DNA of 64,000 nt, taken from positions 1-64,000 of the forward strand of contig LLEY01000192.1 of NCBI GenBank assembly GCA_001414485.1, written 5' to 3'. Below are positions 1-11,774 of this stretch, one piece after another. Both the position numbers and the translations under genes were made by a program. The notes beneath the pieces are model-generated. The model was given only the letters and a program-made list of their open reading frames with translations. It had not been told where the DNA came from and did not search any database. This DNA is from Calycina herbarum. Its lineage: Eukaryota; Ascomycota; Leotiomycetes; Helotiales; Pezizellaceae. The stretch's first letter is position 1; each line of letters starts with the position of its first letter.

Positions 1-1469
1 GGGGGGAGGCGTACATAAATACTAATATTAGGATCAGACTTCAACTTCCGTCTGATCAAATCCTCCGCAACAAAATCATTGATAATAGCCACCCCCGCCA
101 TAAACAACCCCCAATAAAGTCCCATCTCCAACCCATACCCTTCCGGCGTCTCCCTAGCAATCTCTAGAATCTCCGTAACCGCCTGCGTAACCTCGGGTGT
201 TTGTGGTTCTCGTCCAAGAGGATCGAGGATATGACGAACATAGATGATACAACCAAACATACAGGACTTCGTACTCGAGAACGATTCTTCTTCAAGAGTT
301 TCCGGGACTGTCAATTTATGTTCTCTCGGTAATCGTCTCCAATTGTTACTTTGGTCTCGTAAAGCGGGAGGACAGCGATTCCACCATGCGCGAAGTTCTT
401 CCTCGATTTCGATTGCCGATTTGGTGATATCCTCTGGATTTGTTTGGCCCAGCTCGCTCATAGCTTCGGATGAAAGACGTGAGAGTTTGGCCATGTAGAT
501 CATTAGTTCGTGGAAATTGTTGACCATGACGTTGTTATCGTCGTAGTATGGCCAACGGCTGAGTTTCTCATCTATCTTATTGGAGTCGATCCAGTAGTTT
601 CCTTTGATTAATGTCCCTCCACCGGAGGTAAGTGAGCCAGAGACGTCGAGGAGAGAGAAAAATCGGGTGAGGTAGTCGCTGATTCTTGGGCCGCCACGGA
701 ATTGTATTAGATCTCTTGCGCCTTGGAGGTGCTCTAGCCAGAGGGAGCTGTCGGAATGTGAGATCTATAAGAGGTTAACTAGATGTTCAATCGAAAAGTT
801 TAACAAGACATTACCTCATAAACACAAAGAAGAAGGCAAGCCCCTAATACCGAGTCGGAGCGTGCAAGCGTTGCATCCGATAAAGATGCATTCAATTCTC
901 TCAATGCCATTGAGTAATGCCTCACAGCCGTAATCTCATGCTGAGGTTGACTCCTCGCAAGATGTGCAGCAGCAAGCGCAGTCATCGAATGTATCAAAGC
1001 AGGCGATGAAGTGGCCAATGGCACTAGCTCCTCTTGGAACGGGTTTCCCTCGCTATCATTCGGATACGCCAAGAATCGGCAACAAAACGTGACAAAATGA
1101 TGAATATAAGGAATCATGGATCTATCCACATTCGGGAATTCAATCACAAAGCTTTGTCCGGAAGGCTGGCTCAACTGAAGTGCAGGAATCCGAGATCCGG
1201 TGGTGATGATGGAGGAAGTCATGTCTTGATGTTGAAAACCCTGAGGCATCACTTGCAGGTCCTCACTCCAGATGCATTCTCTTTGAAGCCTTTCGCATCT
1301 TCCGCAAGTAGGCTTCAGTTCGTCGCACTTGACTTTTCGTTTTCTGCACGTCAAACAACCTTCAAAGTATTCCAGTTAGTTACTCTTCGTGGTGTAGTGG
1401 TGTCAGTCTGGGGCACTCACCTGTTCTCGTCCGCGGCACTGGCGTCTTGATTCCTAAGCCAGGAGCCAT
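1..1469 (-). CDS. Zn(II)2Cys6 fungal transcription factor, 3' end cut by window edge
   Basis: Likely a nuclear DNA-binding regulator. Exon 1 (1421-1469) starts at the ATG at 1469 and reads MAPGLGIKTPVPRTRTG. It splices to exon 2 (815-1359), which completes the binuclear zinc cluster with GCLTCRKRKVKC and then CGRCERLQREC, giving all six cysteines. A third exon (764 down to base 1) stays open and has the helical, WLEHLQGARDL-type character of the fungal-specific TF domain (Fungal_trans_2 type). The C-terminus lies outside the window. Introns are about 50-60 nt with GTGAGT and GTAATG donors. The DNA targets cannot be inferred. The next gene (Atg22-like) lies 1.1 kb away on the same strand, so joint regulation is not implied. 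Confidence 0.9.
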
Positions 1470-2556
1470 TGTCGCCCTCGTCCAGTCTTCGGGAATACGG
1501 GACTACATTCAAAGCCTTAGTTCGGTGATACATATATTAAAACAAAAAGCGCATATAACTAGTATGTCGTTGGTAACAAGTGGAGAGTCGAAGAGACTCG
1601 AGGTTGGATCTTGACGGTATTTCATAAAGATGGATCCAACCCGGACCACGGAATAAATGCTCTCCCTTTGGAACTGTGTCCGGGTAGAGCAGGCCGATAA
1701 TCACCTTACTGGCTGCAAACCATCCCAAGCGGGTGCGAAAAAGGGGGGCAGTAATTAGTCACCCATGACTTAGAGGGTTTTACACTCTTGGCGACATGTG
1801 GGATGAAATATTCCAGGACATGGCTAGGAGGGTGAACCCTTCAGCCCATCACACCACTAAGGGAGGAGGGTCCTACCATTCAGCTGGTTCCGGGGAAGAG
1901 GGATTGACGAGAAAAGCATGGAGCATTTCCACTGTATTAGGGCAGGTGCATCAATAGATGCTCACTCAAACAACTCAAACAAACCCAGATAGCCGATTAG
2001 AATCATGAGTTGAGACAAAACCACCCCAGTAGGAACTGAGATGAGAGCAATAATAGCAATCCTATACTCCATTCGACGTGCGTAACCAGATGCCAAGGAA
2101 GACAGACCCTGAACTCATGGGCAGACTTTGACGTGGTTCTGCAGCGACATCTGTGTTGAGGCTAGTGTCGTTCCAGAAAAATAACCTCCCGCTGATATGA
2201 ACACTTCGAATGAGGGGAAATCCTCAGGGCTGCCTCATTTAGCTTCACCTAAAACGTGTAAGCTATGAATCAAACCTTATGGTCGGCTTCCTATTTGCCA
2301 ACGGAACAACTTGGTACGGGAAATATCCCGAAGCTAGCTAGAATGGCTCCGTCGGCATCTCTGCCGCTCTTCACAACAGGGAATAAAACGCGAGAAGCCC
2401 ATCTCCACAAAAAGTCAAGCTGAAAATCAAAAGAAAGATGTGCAAAATAATAATATATAGATGTAAATATAGAAAACCATTAAGTGGCTTTAGAACATTA
2501 AATGCGCCTCGTTGTTCAGATTCGTCGTCCTCACTGGGTATCAAAAAAGGGCTGCT
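1470..2556. other. intergenic, no gene seen
   Basis: About 1.1 kb between the zinc-cluster gene promoter and the 3' end of the Atg22-like gene. Only short, non-homologous-looking open frames are present. It should hold the promoter of the regulator and the terminator of the transporter, but I see no specific site. Confidence 0.5.
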
Positions 2557-4379
2557 TCAGTCTTCGTTTTTGGATATTGCCAATATCTCATCGCGACGTA
2601 CCTTCCGCAAATCTGCCGCTTCGCGTGCGAGATATTCCGCGCATTCCACTCTGCTCTTCCTCTCGCTAATGAAGAAAATCCCGACCCAGGGAACAAATAT
2701 AAGCGCCGCAAGAAAAGGAAATGCCGTCCACTGGTTGCCAGTTCGATCGACGATCGCGCTGGACACAATCGGCCCGATCCATGCGGATCCTTTTGACACT
2801 ATCCCGAGAAGACTGAAAAACATGTACTCTCGTCCGCGTGGCACTAGTTCTGCCATGAATGCTTGGCCGTAGGAAAATTGAATACCATACGTGAATCCAT
2901 ATAGAGCGTTGAAAAACCAAAATTCCCATAAATTGTGTAGTCCGAACTTATCCGACCAGATTCCAACCATGCCCCAGAGGGCCATGAGCAGACAAGCAAA
3001 ATTAGAAGCTTGTAGGATGGTTTTGGTCCGGAGATTGAAGAACTTCTGGATATAATATGCTCCAAAGACGCATATGGTCGCAGACCCTCCTTGAACCATG
3101 ATGAGGTAGGTGTTTTGAGTAGCCGAAAATTCCACAACCAGGGTCTGAGCAATTGAAGTCAAAGTGATGGTTGTCGAAATGCCATCTGCCAGCAAGAAGT
3201 AGGCAATGAGGTAGAAAAAGGTCTGCTTCAATGTCCACACCTGTTTTGCGGCAAACCACATCTGTTTGAATCCAAAGGTAAGGTAGTTGTCGCTCTTTGG
3301 GAGAGGTGGACCCGGACGTTTCTTTTCCCATAGAAACCAAGGGATGGCCAAAATTATCCAAAACCCAGTGCAGACGGCCACGGCAACCGAATATCCATAA
3401 TTGTTTTGCTCGACGGAATCGTCGGCGCCCACTCCGACGAGAGCGGCGAGTGAAAGCGCGCAGCATATCACAAACCCAACATTATTCCAACCGTAGCTCA
3501 AATTCATAATTTTCGACCGTGCCATAGAGCATTTCCTCTCGTATGTTTCTTCGTCAATTTCTTGATTCAACAATTGTTCCCTCGCGGTTCGTACTTCGGG
3601 GAGATCGTGGGATAGTTTGGGGAATATCGCGTTGAAGAAGACGTAGGAGGCCCAGAAAGTGACACCTATTTAACTGTTAGTTGTGCGAATGGAGCAGAGG
3701 TCAGAAAAGCGCGTACTGCTCAGGATGAACAATGCCATGGCTGCTCGCCATTTGGAAGCTGTGGTTACGCCCAAGAAACCAAATTCAAATGCCCAGCACA
3801 GGACGGAGAAGCCCCTCACTACCCAAGGATTCCAACTGCCAAAATCTGCCAGACTACCCACCCCGAGGAAAAGTAGAGCCTGGGATAGGAAAGTCAAGCC
3901 GGTTGCGATCAAGACGACGGAAGAGTATTCTTTGGTTTTTTGTCCGCCTCCCCAGAAAACATGGCAAGGCGCCGTCGGATCGACATCGCAGGAAGAGCTA
4001 CCCAGAGGCAGTACATTCGGATTGAATCCAGCTTGATAGATCAAGTTTTGGAAGAGAAGGTTCGAGCTGTTGAGGGAGCTTTGTTAGATTTCTGTTGTTG
4101 TTTTCACGGGCTTCTGAATGGATTGGAGAGAGGCACTTACTACTGAAAAGCACCAATTCCATTGTTGCCCGCATAGTAGGTATAGTAGGCCCAAACTTCT
4201 TTTTTCGTTGCAGGAGGACCGACGGGTTCGGCGAGATGGGGGTTGAAGCGTAGTTCTTGGGCATTGATTGACTCTGCAGGAGGAGAAGAAGAGTCGGCCA
4301 CGGCGAAGTCAGACTTGCGGAGTTCGATGTCGTCTGCATTGGTTGTGATTTGGCCTCCTGTCTTCTCTGGGGCGGCCAT
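2557..4379 (-). CDS. Atg22-like vacuolar effluxer (MFS superfamily)
   Basis: Predicted 565-residue multi-pass membrane protein of the Atg22 family. In yeast this family exports amino acids from the vacuole after autophagic breakdown. Three exons: 4141-4379, 3717-4066 and 2557-3665. The N-terminal signature is WAYYTYYAGNNGIGAFQ followed by a loop with YQAGFNPN. About ten to twelve hydrophobic helices follow, and the C-terminal half carries the motif ELVPRGREYMFFSLLG typical of the family. The N-terminus is hydrophilic, as in Atg22, and there is no signal peptide. The start is the only ATG in frame ahead of the first transmembrane region. Fungi often carry several Atg22-like paralogues, so this may be a plasma-membrane or specialised copy rather than the orthologue. 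Length is normal for the family. Confidence 0.88.
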
Positions 4380-5671
4380 CGCTGGAAAGTGGAGGGTGTG
4401 GATAGGTTACTTTGGTCCTTTGGGATTTCCGGGCATGGCGACACCCAAGACGGCAGATGTTCAAACTTTATATAGAAGGAAGGTGCAATATGATATCTTC
4501 GTAAGCAGAGTGAAAAGAAGAAAAGAAGAAAAGAATGAAGAAGAGGAGGAGTCTTGTATAGAAAAGACATTCTATATGTATGTTACTCTAGACAGCCACC
4601 GGGCTCTCGAGCGGAAGGGCAGACCATTCCCCAAGGAGCAATCACCACATGGAGTTGAGCGATAAGATTTGCCCATGTTCTTTTGACGCCTTCTCCACCT
4701 TGGCGTCGCATTGCATTCATCACAAACTGTGGGGTTGATAAGCCACCCTTTCTTCATCAGGAGTCGGCCGAAGCCATGTCGCAGCCATTGTTTGGCTGAT
4801 AGTACAATACTTACTCCCCCCTAAATAAAATGTAGAGTGCACAGACATTTTCACAGCCAAGCTACCCTTGCACATGACAAGACAATACTGTACCAGGGGG
4901 GAGAGAATAAGGAAAAGATGTCGCTTCATTACTAAGTTATGCACTAACAGCCTCCTCTTATTACTCGGTATGCAAGGTATGTAAGGTATGCAAGGTATGC
5001 AAGGTATGCAGCCTTGCACAAAATGTAACCTGGAAAAAAAGGCAGCCACCTCGACGACCCCGCAAATATGATGAATATTATCCACCTTTACAATTCTATG
5101 ACATGCGCAGCGCAGTATCTTGCCGAGGGTCGCCAGGATCAGTCATTTGGACTTCTAGTTCTAGTACTCGGTTTTTTGAGCCTCTCACCAAAACAACTTC
5201 CACAGGATAGTGATAGGTAGACAGAAGTGGAGGTTGAAACACCGTCGCCTGAATTGCTCCACGATTCAAGAATGCCCCGAGATTCGCCACTCCTGACTCT
5301 GTAGCTTCCGGCTCTTGCTACGGGACGACGGCAATCGAAGTCAAAATACACCACAACCGCCTTGACAGCTTGGATGATGCACCAAAAATCCATCATCTGC
5401 TTGTCTTTCCATCCCCCACTGCACTGGATCCCCGCCAGCCGGCCTTTGCTGTCCGGATCTAGCCAATGCCTTCTCCTATAAACATCCCCCATCCCCCCTC
5501 CACCCCACTCCCTTGCGAGAGGAGAGAGCGAGAGAGCGAGAGTGTGCCCTTGCATTATCGGCGAGCAAAGGGTCATCCTCGTTTGATATCTCGTTTGATA
5601 TCTCCGTACATCTCCTCTCTTCCCTCTTTTATAGTCATGGGTTCCTCTCAGTCCAGCTCCGTAGACGGTTG
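4380..5671. other. divergent promoter region with low-complexity tracts
   Basis: This 1.3 kb separates the Atg22-like gene (leftward) from the hydantoinase-like gene (rightward), so both promoters should be here. It contains a purine-rich AGAAGAAAAG-type run around 4511-4555, the 9-bp tandem repeat listed separately, and a pyrimidine/purine-rich stretch at 5490-5540. A CTATAAAC element near 5476 is a possible TATA box for the rightward gene but is unproven. Confidence 0.45.
4967..5010. repeat. 9-bp minisatellite, about 4.8 copies
   Basis: Tandem GGTATGCAA units at 4967, 4976 (one change, C to T), 4985, 4994 and a partial copy at 5003. It lies in the divergent intergenic region. Copy number is likely to vary between strains. 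Confidence 0.9.
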
Positions 5672-8600
5672 ATGTCTTTTTCTGCTTCCTCGCAAGTACC
5701 CGATACCCTTCAGATGCCTTCAAAAATCTCTCCCTGTGTTATTGGAATCGATGTTGGCGGTACCAATACGGATGCTGTTCTCCTTCGAGATGAAAAGGTG
5801 TTAGCATGGCATAAGACACCAACTACAGCGGATATCCAACAAGGCGTGGAAGTTGCGATTGAGGAGGTGATTAGGAAAGCGGATATCCCAAAGGATCACG
5901 TGGCGTCTGTCAAGATTGGGACCACAGTGAGAGCCTGCTTTCCTTCTTTGCTGAGACTGCAAGTTACTTTCGTATGGCAATGACTAACTAGGGTTAGCAA
6001 TTTGTCAACGCCGTCTTGGAGCAAGATTCGAGCAAGTTGGATAAAGTTGCCATCGTTCGATTGTGCGGCCCTCACTCCCATGGTTCCCCGCCTTTTGTGG
6101 ATTTTCCACCGGCTTTGAGAAATCTAGTCGAAGGTCATTTCGGTTACGTTGATGGCGGATATCAAGGTATGTTTGTTTCCAACGCAAGTTAACGTGGATC
6201 CCAAGATGACTGCCTTCGCCACTTGGAAACTTACTGCTTGACTTCATAATCAAAAACCCCGCAGACTGACTTTCTTAGTCGACGGTACCCCTATCCTTTC
6301 TCTGAATGAGAAGCAGCTACAGGAACAAGCACGCATTATCAAATCCAAATCCCTAAAATCCATCGTCGTCATCGGTATCTATTCCCCTTCAAATCCCGAA
6401 CAGGAGCTACAAGCGAGAGAAATCCTCCTATCAGAATTAGGTCCGGGCTACGATGTCTCCTGTTCTCACGCAGTCGGTCGACTAGGCTTTCTCGAGCGAG
6501 AAAATGCAAGTATCATCAATACAAGTTTGCGCCGTTTCGCCCGACTTGTAATGACAAGGTTTTCCTACGCAGTTCGCCAGTTGGGCAAGTGCAATCTATA
6601 CATTGCATTGAACGATGGAACTTTGAGTAAGGCGAAAATAGCAGCAGAACATCCAGTTCGTTGTATTTCATCAGGTCCTACGAACAGCGCTCGTGGTGCT
6701 GCGTTTTTGGCAAAGTCACAAACTGTTAATGAAGCTGATGAGAGAGAGGTGCTGGTTGTTGATGTTGGAGGGTAAGATTTCCCCTCACGAAATTTATTCA
6801 TTTGGAGTTGACATTTAACAGTACCACTACTGATATCTGTGCTTTACTTAAAACTGGTTATCCTCGACAATCAGCAGCTTTCGTCAAAATTGGAGGCGTC
6901 CGGACGAATTTCACCATCCCGGATGTTCATAGTATTGCCCTCGGTGGAGGATCACTAATCCGCGAAAAGAAATTAAGAACCTTGATTGGTCCTGACTCGG
7001 TAGGGTCAAAACTAGAAATCGAAAGCATTGCATTTGGTGGAACAATCCTGACCGTAAGTGACCTCAATAAATATACGACGACCCCATTCCTAATCTTGGT
7101 GAATAGGCAACTGATCTCGTTCTAATGAACGAACACACCGAAAAAGCCGTAACACATGATATCAGAATCTCCGGATTGGAAGAAATCGCACGAGCAGTTG
7201 AAGATGCCATCGACTTGGTCAAAACCAAGCAAGGAGACGCAAAACTCATCCTCGTTGGCGGTGGTAGTATCATCATCGCCGACCGCATAGCAGGAGTCAG
7301 CGAAATCCTCAGGCCAAAATATTTTGAAGTGGCAAATGCTGTCGGAGCCGCCGTAAGTTCATCAGCCATTCACAATTAGACCAAACTCTAACAGAAGTCT
7401 AGATTGGAAAAATAAGCGGGGCCGTGGACAAAACTGTTGTGCCACAGGACTCGACAATCGAAGAGGAGATAGAGAAAGCGAAGATATTGGCTACGGAACG
7501 ATGTGTTGCTGCGGGCGGGAATGTGAATACGATTGAAGTTGTGGAGATTGAGGCAATTCCGGCTTCTTATGTTACGAATGGGGCGACGAATATTAGGGTA
7601 CGGGTTGTGGGGGATTTGAAGGAGGGGTTTGAGGAGTTGTATGATGCCTCTGAGGATTCGACTTTTGATGAACCTTTTGGGAAGGAGCAGGGCGATGCGA
7701 CTTCTCTTGAGCCGAGCTTTGCTGTTTCCAAAGGGTCGTCGTATGAAATTGATGAGAAGGTTGATGTTCGGTCGTATCGCCCGAGGATAGAGGGGGATAT
7801 TTGGTATCTCTCTGAGACGGATCTTCAGTTTCTTCAAGATGGGACTGGTATTTTGGGAGTTGGAAGTTGTGGGGAGCCATATCCTGCATATCTCGCTTGT
7901 CTCGTTGCGCTACGGAATGGCGAAGACATCATGATTAGGAGGCAAAATACGCTTCCAGACGGTGCCGTTGTAATGGTTGCGGGATTCATGGTACTGTTTC
8001 CAACGCGCCAATCACTTCCTCAACACCGACTAACAAAAACCAGGGGTCCCCATCCGTCTACCTCGAACGTATCCCAGGATTGAACGAGTAAGTCAACACC
8101 CCTTCCAATTTGTCCCTTGCTAACACATAAAACAGAGTCACAGACGCCATCAAAGGCGTCCTAAAAACGACAGGTATAACCTCCTTCGACGCCGTAATCC
8201 CCAACGAAATCGGAGGAATGAATTCCTTCGAAGCCTTGTTAGCCGCGCATCGTTTTGGTAAAAGTACACTTGATACGGATCTGGTTGGGAGAGCGTATCC
8301 GATGATTTGGCAGACTGTGAGGTGTTTGAAGGATATCCCTGTTGTGCCTGCTTGTTTGGCGGATTCTGTTGGTGAGGCGAAGGTATGTTCAAGTCTGAGA
8401 GGAGTTAGGGAGTGAAGTTATTTGGCTGATCACACGGAAAATATAGATCTTCGCTACAGCGAAAGATAATCTTGAGGCGGAGACGCTGATGCGAGATGCT
8501 TGCTCGGATCTGGGTTCGCTGGCGGGGTTGTGTGTTAGTCCTGTTTATGGGGTGGAAGCAAAGACCTTGCCTCAGAATAGCTTTTCTCATGGTTCGTCGC

Positions 8601-9578
8601 CCTCCTTTCTCTTTTCCTCTCTTTTCCTTCTTCCTTTGTTCTTTACACTCCTTCTTTCCCCTTCCCGTTTCCTTCCTCCTAAGCATCAATTCACTAACCC
8701 CCCAAAAGCATGGCAAATAGGCCGTTCCATCGCCCTTTCCCGAGCTTTGAAACAAGACCCCATTTCCTCCCTTCTTGCATCTGAGAATGGCGTCTTGCTT
8801 TTCACGGGGAAGATCGTGGCTGTGAAGAGGATTGTGGGGGAGGGCTTTACGAGGGGGGATGTGGTTTTGGAATCTTCGGGTTCTGATGGGGGTGAGAGGG
8901 AGAAGAGGACTCTCAAAATCGAGTTTGAGAATGAGAATTTGAGTGCTGTTCTCAAGAGAGAAGGGGAGGGGGAAGATGTGGTTTTGGCGAGTTGTCCGGA
9001 TTTAATTACTGTGGGTTTTTCTTGCTTCCATCCTTGTTGGAGGATAAGGAGATGGGGATGAAATGGATGGATGGGGGTTAATGAGAGAGTACAGGTCCTC
9101 GATAAAGCAAATGGCGCACCCCTCGGGATATCAGATTATAAATATGGATTGAGGGTTAGTGTTATTGCGCTGAGGGCGCCGCCGGTTTGGACTAGTGAGA
9201 GGGGGTTGGAGATGGGTGGGCCGAGGGCTTTTGGGTATGTCTTTTCTTTTTTCTTCTTCTCTCTTCCGTGGTTTTCTTGATGGGCCTTGGGTTCGATCGA
9301 TCGACCGAAAATAGAATGATTGGTGATTTACTGACGCGATCCAACAGACTTGACATCGACTACAAGCCCGTGGTGGATGCTGATGTGGTGTATACGCCTC
9401 CGAGAAGTGTTTGGGAATTGTTCTCGGAGGCTGGGTAAGTGAGTGGTTCTTAGTGTGAGTTGGTTCGGATCTTTGGTTTGTATATATGGAGAGGATGTTT
9501 TTATTTTATGGTTGATGAACCATGATTGATGTGGTGATTTGCAGTATAGAAATAATGAGAAATCTTGTTATTCGATAA
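5672..9578 (+). CDS. hydantoinase/oxoprolinase family protein with C-terminal DUF917 domain
   Basis: Large (about 985 residues) multidomain protein read from roughly 13 exons. The N-terminus (IGIDVGGTNTDAVLL) is the nucleotide-binding signature of the HydA N-terminal domain. A second ATPase-fold motif, VVDVGGTTTDIC, opens the main hydantoinase A domain. Near residues 560-980 the DUF917 part follows, with GSCGEPYPAYL, a GGMNSFEALLAA segment and a conserved C-terminal region. HydA proteins perform ATP-dependent opening of lactam rings such as 5-oxoproline or hydantoins. The fused DUF917 form is widespread in fungi and its substrate is unknown to me. Introns were placed by frame continuity, for example 5927-5999 and 7353-7401. 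The last exon is short and ends in TAA at 9576-9578. The start may be ATG 5672 or ATG 5714; both lie upstream of the first domain. No signal peptide, so probably cytosolic. Confidence 0.88.
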
Positions 9579-10667
9579 TCGGTTTAAGTTGAGTTGTATT
9601 TGAATTGAATGGAGTATTCCTGTTGAGGAGTGATATCCACACCTAATTTTTCGATAACTCTTTTGGTTTCGAGGCGATTAAGCTAGGAGTAAACTACCCA
9701 CGTGTTTTACCCCTTTTTGGAGCGGTTGACAGGAGGTTGGGAGAGTTGATTAATCCGGGAGGTTGGGAGAAGTGAGAATTGATAATTGATAACGCCACTC
9801 TGTTATTCGTAACTTTTTCTTGAGTAAGCTACGAGTAAGCTGCCATCTCACGTGCCTGTTACCCCTCTTTTCCCCCTTTTCGTTGGGGAGCAAGCCAGTC
9901 GGAAATAGCTCGGGCCACCATTTGATGTAGTTTAGAGAGTTGCTCAGTTATTCGAGATTTATCTTCTATATATTTTCGAGGCTTGAGAGAAGGTTGGAAA
10001 AACGAGATGGCTGTTTCTGGATTACCTCGAAATTGCAATGATTCCTCTAAGGAAATGTAAATATAGTAGATTTATTTCCTTTGCTGCTTTTAATCATCTT
10101 TTTCTTTTCCTTGCTCGTATGTACTTCTTCCGCTGTTATAGAATCTTCTTCTCTATCCTTTCTCCCAAAAAGGGGGGTTTACACGTGACTAGGAAATAAA
10201 TATTCCACCAATCATACGCATGATTTGTTGCGCGTATTATTGGCAGGCTTACTAATAGTCTATGCGATTATGAAGACAAACTTTTTTTCGCGATTTCTTA
10301 GCACTATTAGCTGGGGTATTATGGTTTGATAATTGATAAATAGTAGGTATAATAGAAATGGAAATATAAACCTTTTAATCTGTAGATAGCGCGGTAGTAG
10401 CTAAGCTTAGGTTAGCCGGGAATAGCAATGGGGAGAAGTCTTACCATGATTGGTCTGCCCGGGGATATCAATGAGAGAAACTGTAGCTATTCCCGAGGTG
10501 GACTACCTGGGAATAGTATTATACTACTATTATTGAGAAATCCTGATATTATCTCCCTGCAAAGAAAATCTGTATAGTATATTCATTTTAAATTGTTTCT
10601 CGACATTATTAGCTTGCTGAAAATGGCAACACGTGATTTTGACCAAAAGAGGTGAGGTGCATATTTT
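9579..10667. other. AT-rich intergenic DNA, probable decayed repeats
   Basis: No coding region seen. The sequence becomes AT-rich after about 10,000 and includes GGGAATAGC-type motifs in direct and inverted copies (about 10411-10430, 10484-10502 and 10508). It looks like degraded repeat DNA and merges into the inverted-repeat element that follows. Confidence 0.4.
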
Positions 10668-11155
10668 GTTGCACGTCGTATTAGTAGCATACCTACCGAT
10701 CGTCCATGCCCTTACTCCGTGCGCAATGCCCAGAATTAGCTGAAACACACCAAAAGTCACTAACTTCTCCTACTAATTATAGAGCAACGCTCTTATGAAT
10801 TTATAGAAAACTAAGGATAGAGAATCAAGTAACTATATTCTTGAGATTTATAAGCTTTTTTTCTCTATTAAAGGAACTTATAGTAGGTGTTAAATAAATT
10901 TCTTAGAGGATTTGTTAGTGAAATATTACTTATTAGAATTATATACGTAGCTTAAGAGTTATAACTAAGAAGTTGGTTAGAAATGTGTTCTTCCTATAGA
11001 TTTCTACCTATATAAGTGTTGTTAAGATAGAGTATAATATCTATTTATTAAGTTATCTAGCTGTAAAGAGGGTGATTTTTGGTGTGTTTTCGGTTAAATT
11101 TTAAGGGTGCGCACGGAGTAATGGCACGGACTGTTGCTACTAATACACGGTGTAT
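10668..11155. mobile_element. non-autonomous inverted-repeat DNA transposon remnant
   Basis: About 490 bp bounded by imperfect terminal inverted repeats of roughly 80-90 bp. The left arm (10671-10762) contains TATTAGTAGCA, then TTACTCCGTGCGCA, then GAAACACACCAAAA. The right arm (11068-11153) contains the same three blocks, reverse-complemented and in mirrored order. The interior is AT-rich with no open frame, as expected for a MITE or a transposase gene destroyed by RIP. The TIR blocks recall fungal Tc1/mariner-type elements, but the superfamily is an inference and the exact ends and target-site duplication were not resolved. Confidence 0.7.
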
Positions 11156-11774
11156 GATTTTTCTTTTCTAATTTTGCGAATCTTAGTCAATCACTGACTT
11201 TAGAGAACGCGACTTAGATACGGTTATACATTGACCAGTCATTTGATTTTCCCCATGTGTGGAATGTTGTAATCAGGTAGCAAGTTGGAATAAAGATAAA
11301 ATATGAAAATAAAAAGTCAAGGTTAACTTCTCGTCCACAGTCAACACTTACCCGACAACACCCCTCGCCTCAACCGTTCTTCGGGTAACAACTTTGCTTA
11401 CTACCTGCTTACTTTATCGCTTTTTGCTATTTACTCATCACAAGTAACTCTGGTGGCTTTAGCTTCCTTGTCTTGGTATCAGCTCGGGTATTGAGGTGAT
11501 ACCCGGATTACGAAATTCGGGTTTTGGATGGTGGCGGGTGGGCTGTGAGTGAGTGGTGGATTGGATGGGACAAGGGTTAGTTTCTTACCTTTGGGAGGGG
11601 AGAATCTCTTTTTATATTGTCTGTTTGTTATCATTGTGTTGGAAGTTGAATTTGGGTTTGGCTCGAATTTTCTGTCGCTCAAGTCGTGAAGTGGATTTCA
11701 TTTCTTGCGAGACAAAGCATTAATTTCTCATTTTTTGAGACTCTGGGGGCATTCCTCTATCCAAAGTTTGAAAC
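11156..11774. other. intergenic, promoter of the acidic-protein gene
   Basis: About 0.6 kb with no coding sequence that I trust. It should contain the promoter and 5' UTR of the gene starting at 11775. Confidence 0.4.

Noticed and set aside
1034..1450. Plus-strand open frame of 138 codons
   Set aside because: It is the antisense shadow of the zinc-cluster gene, whose six cysteines and splice sites are clear on the minus strand.
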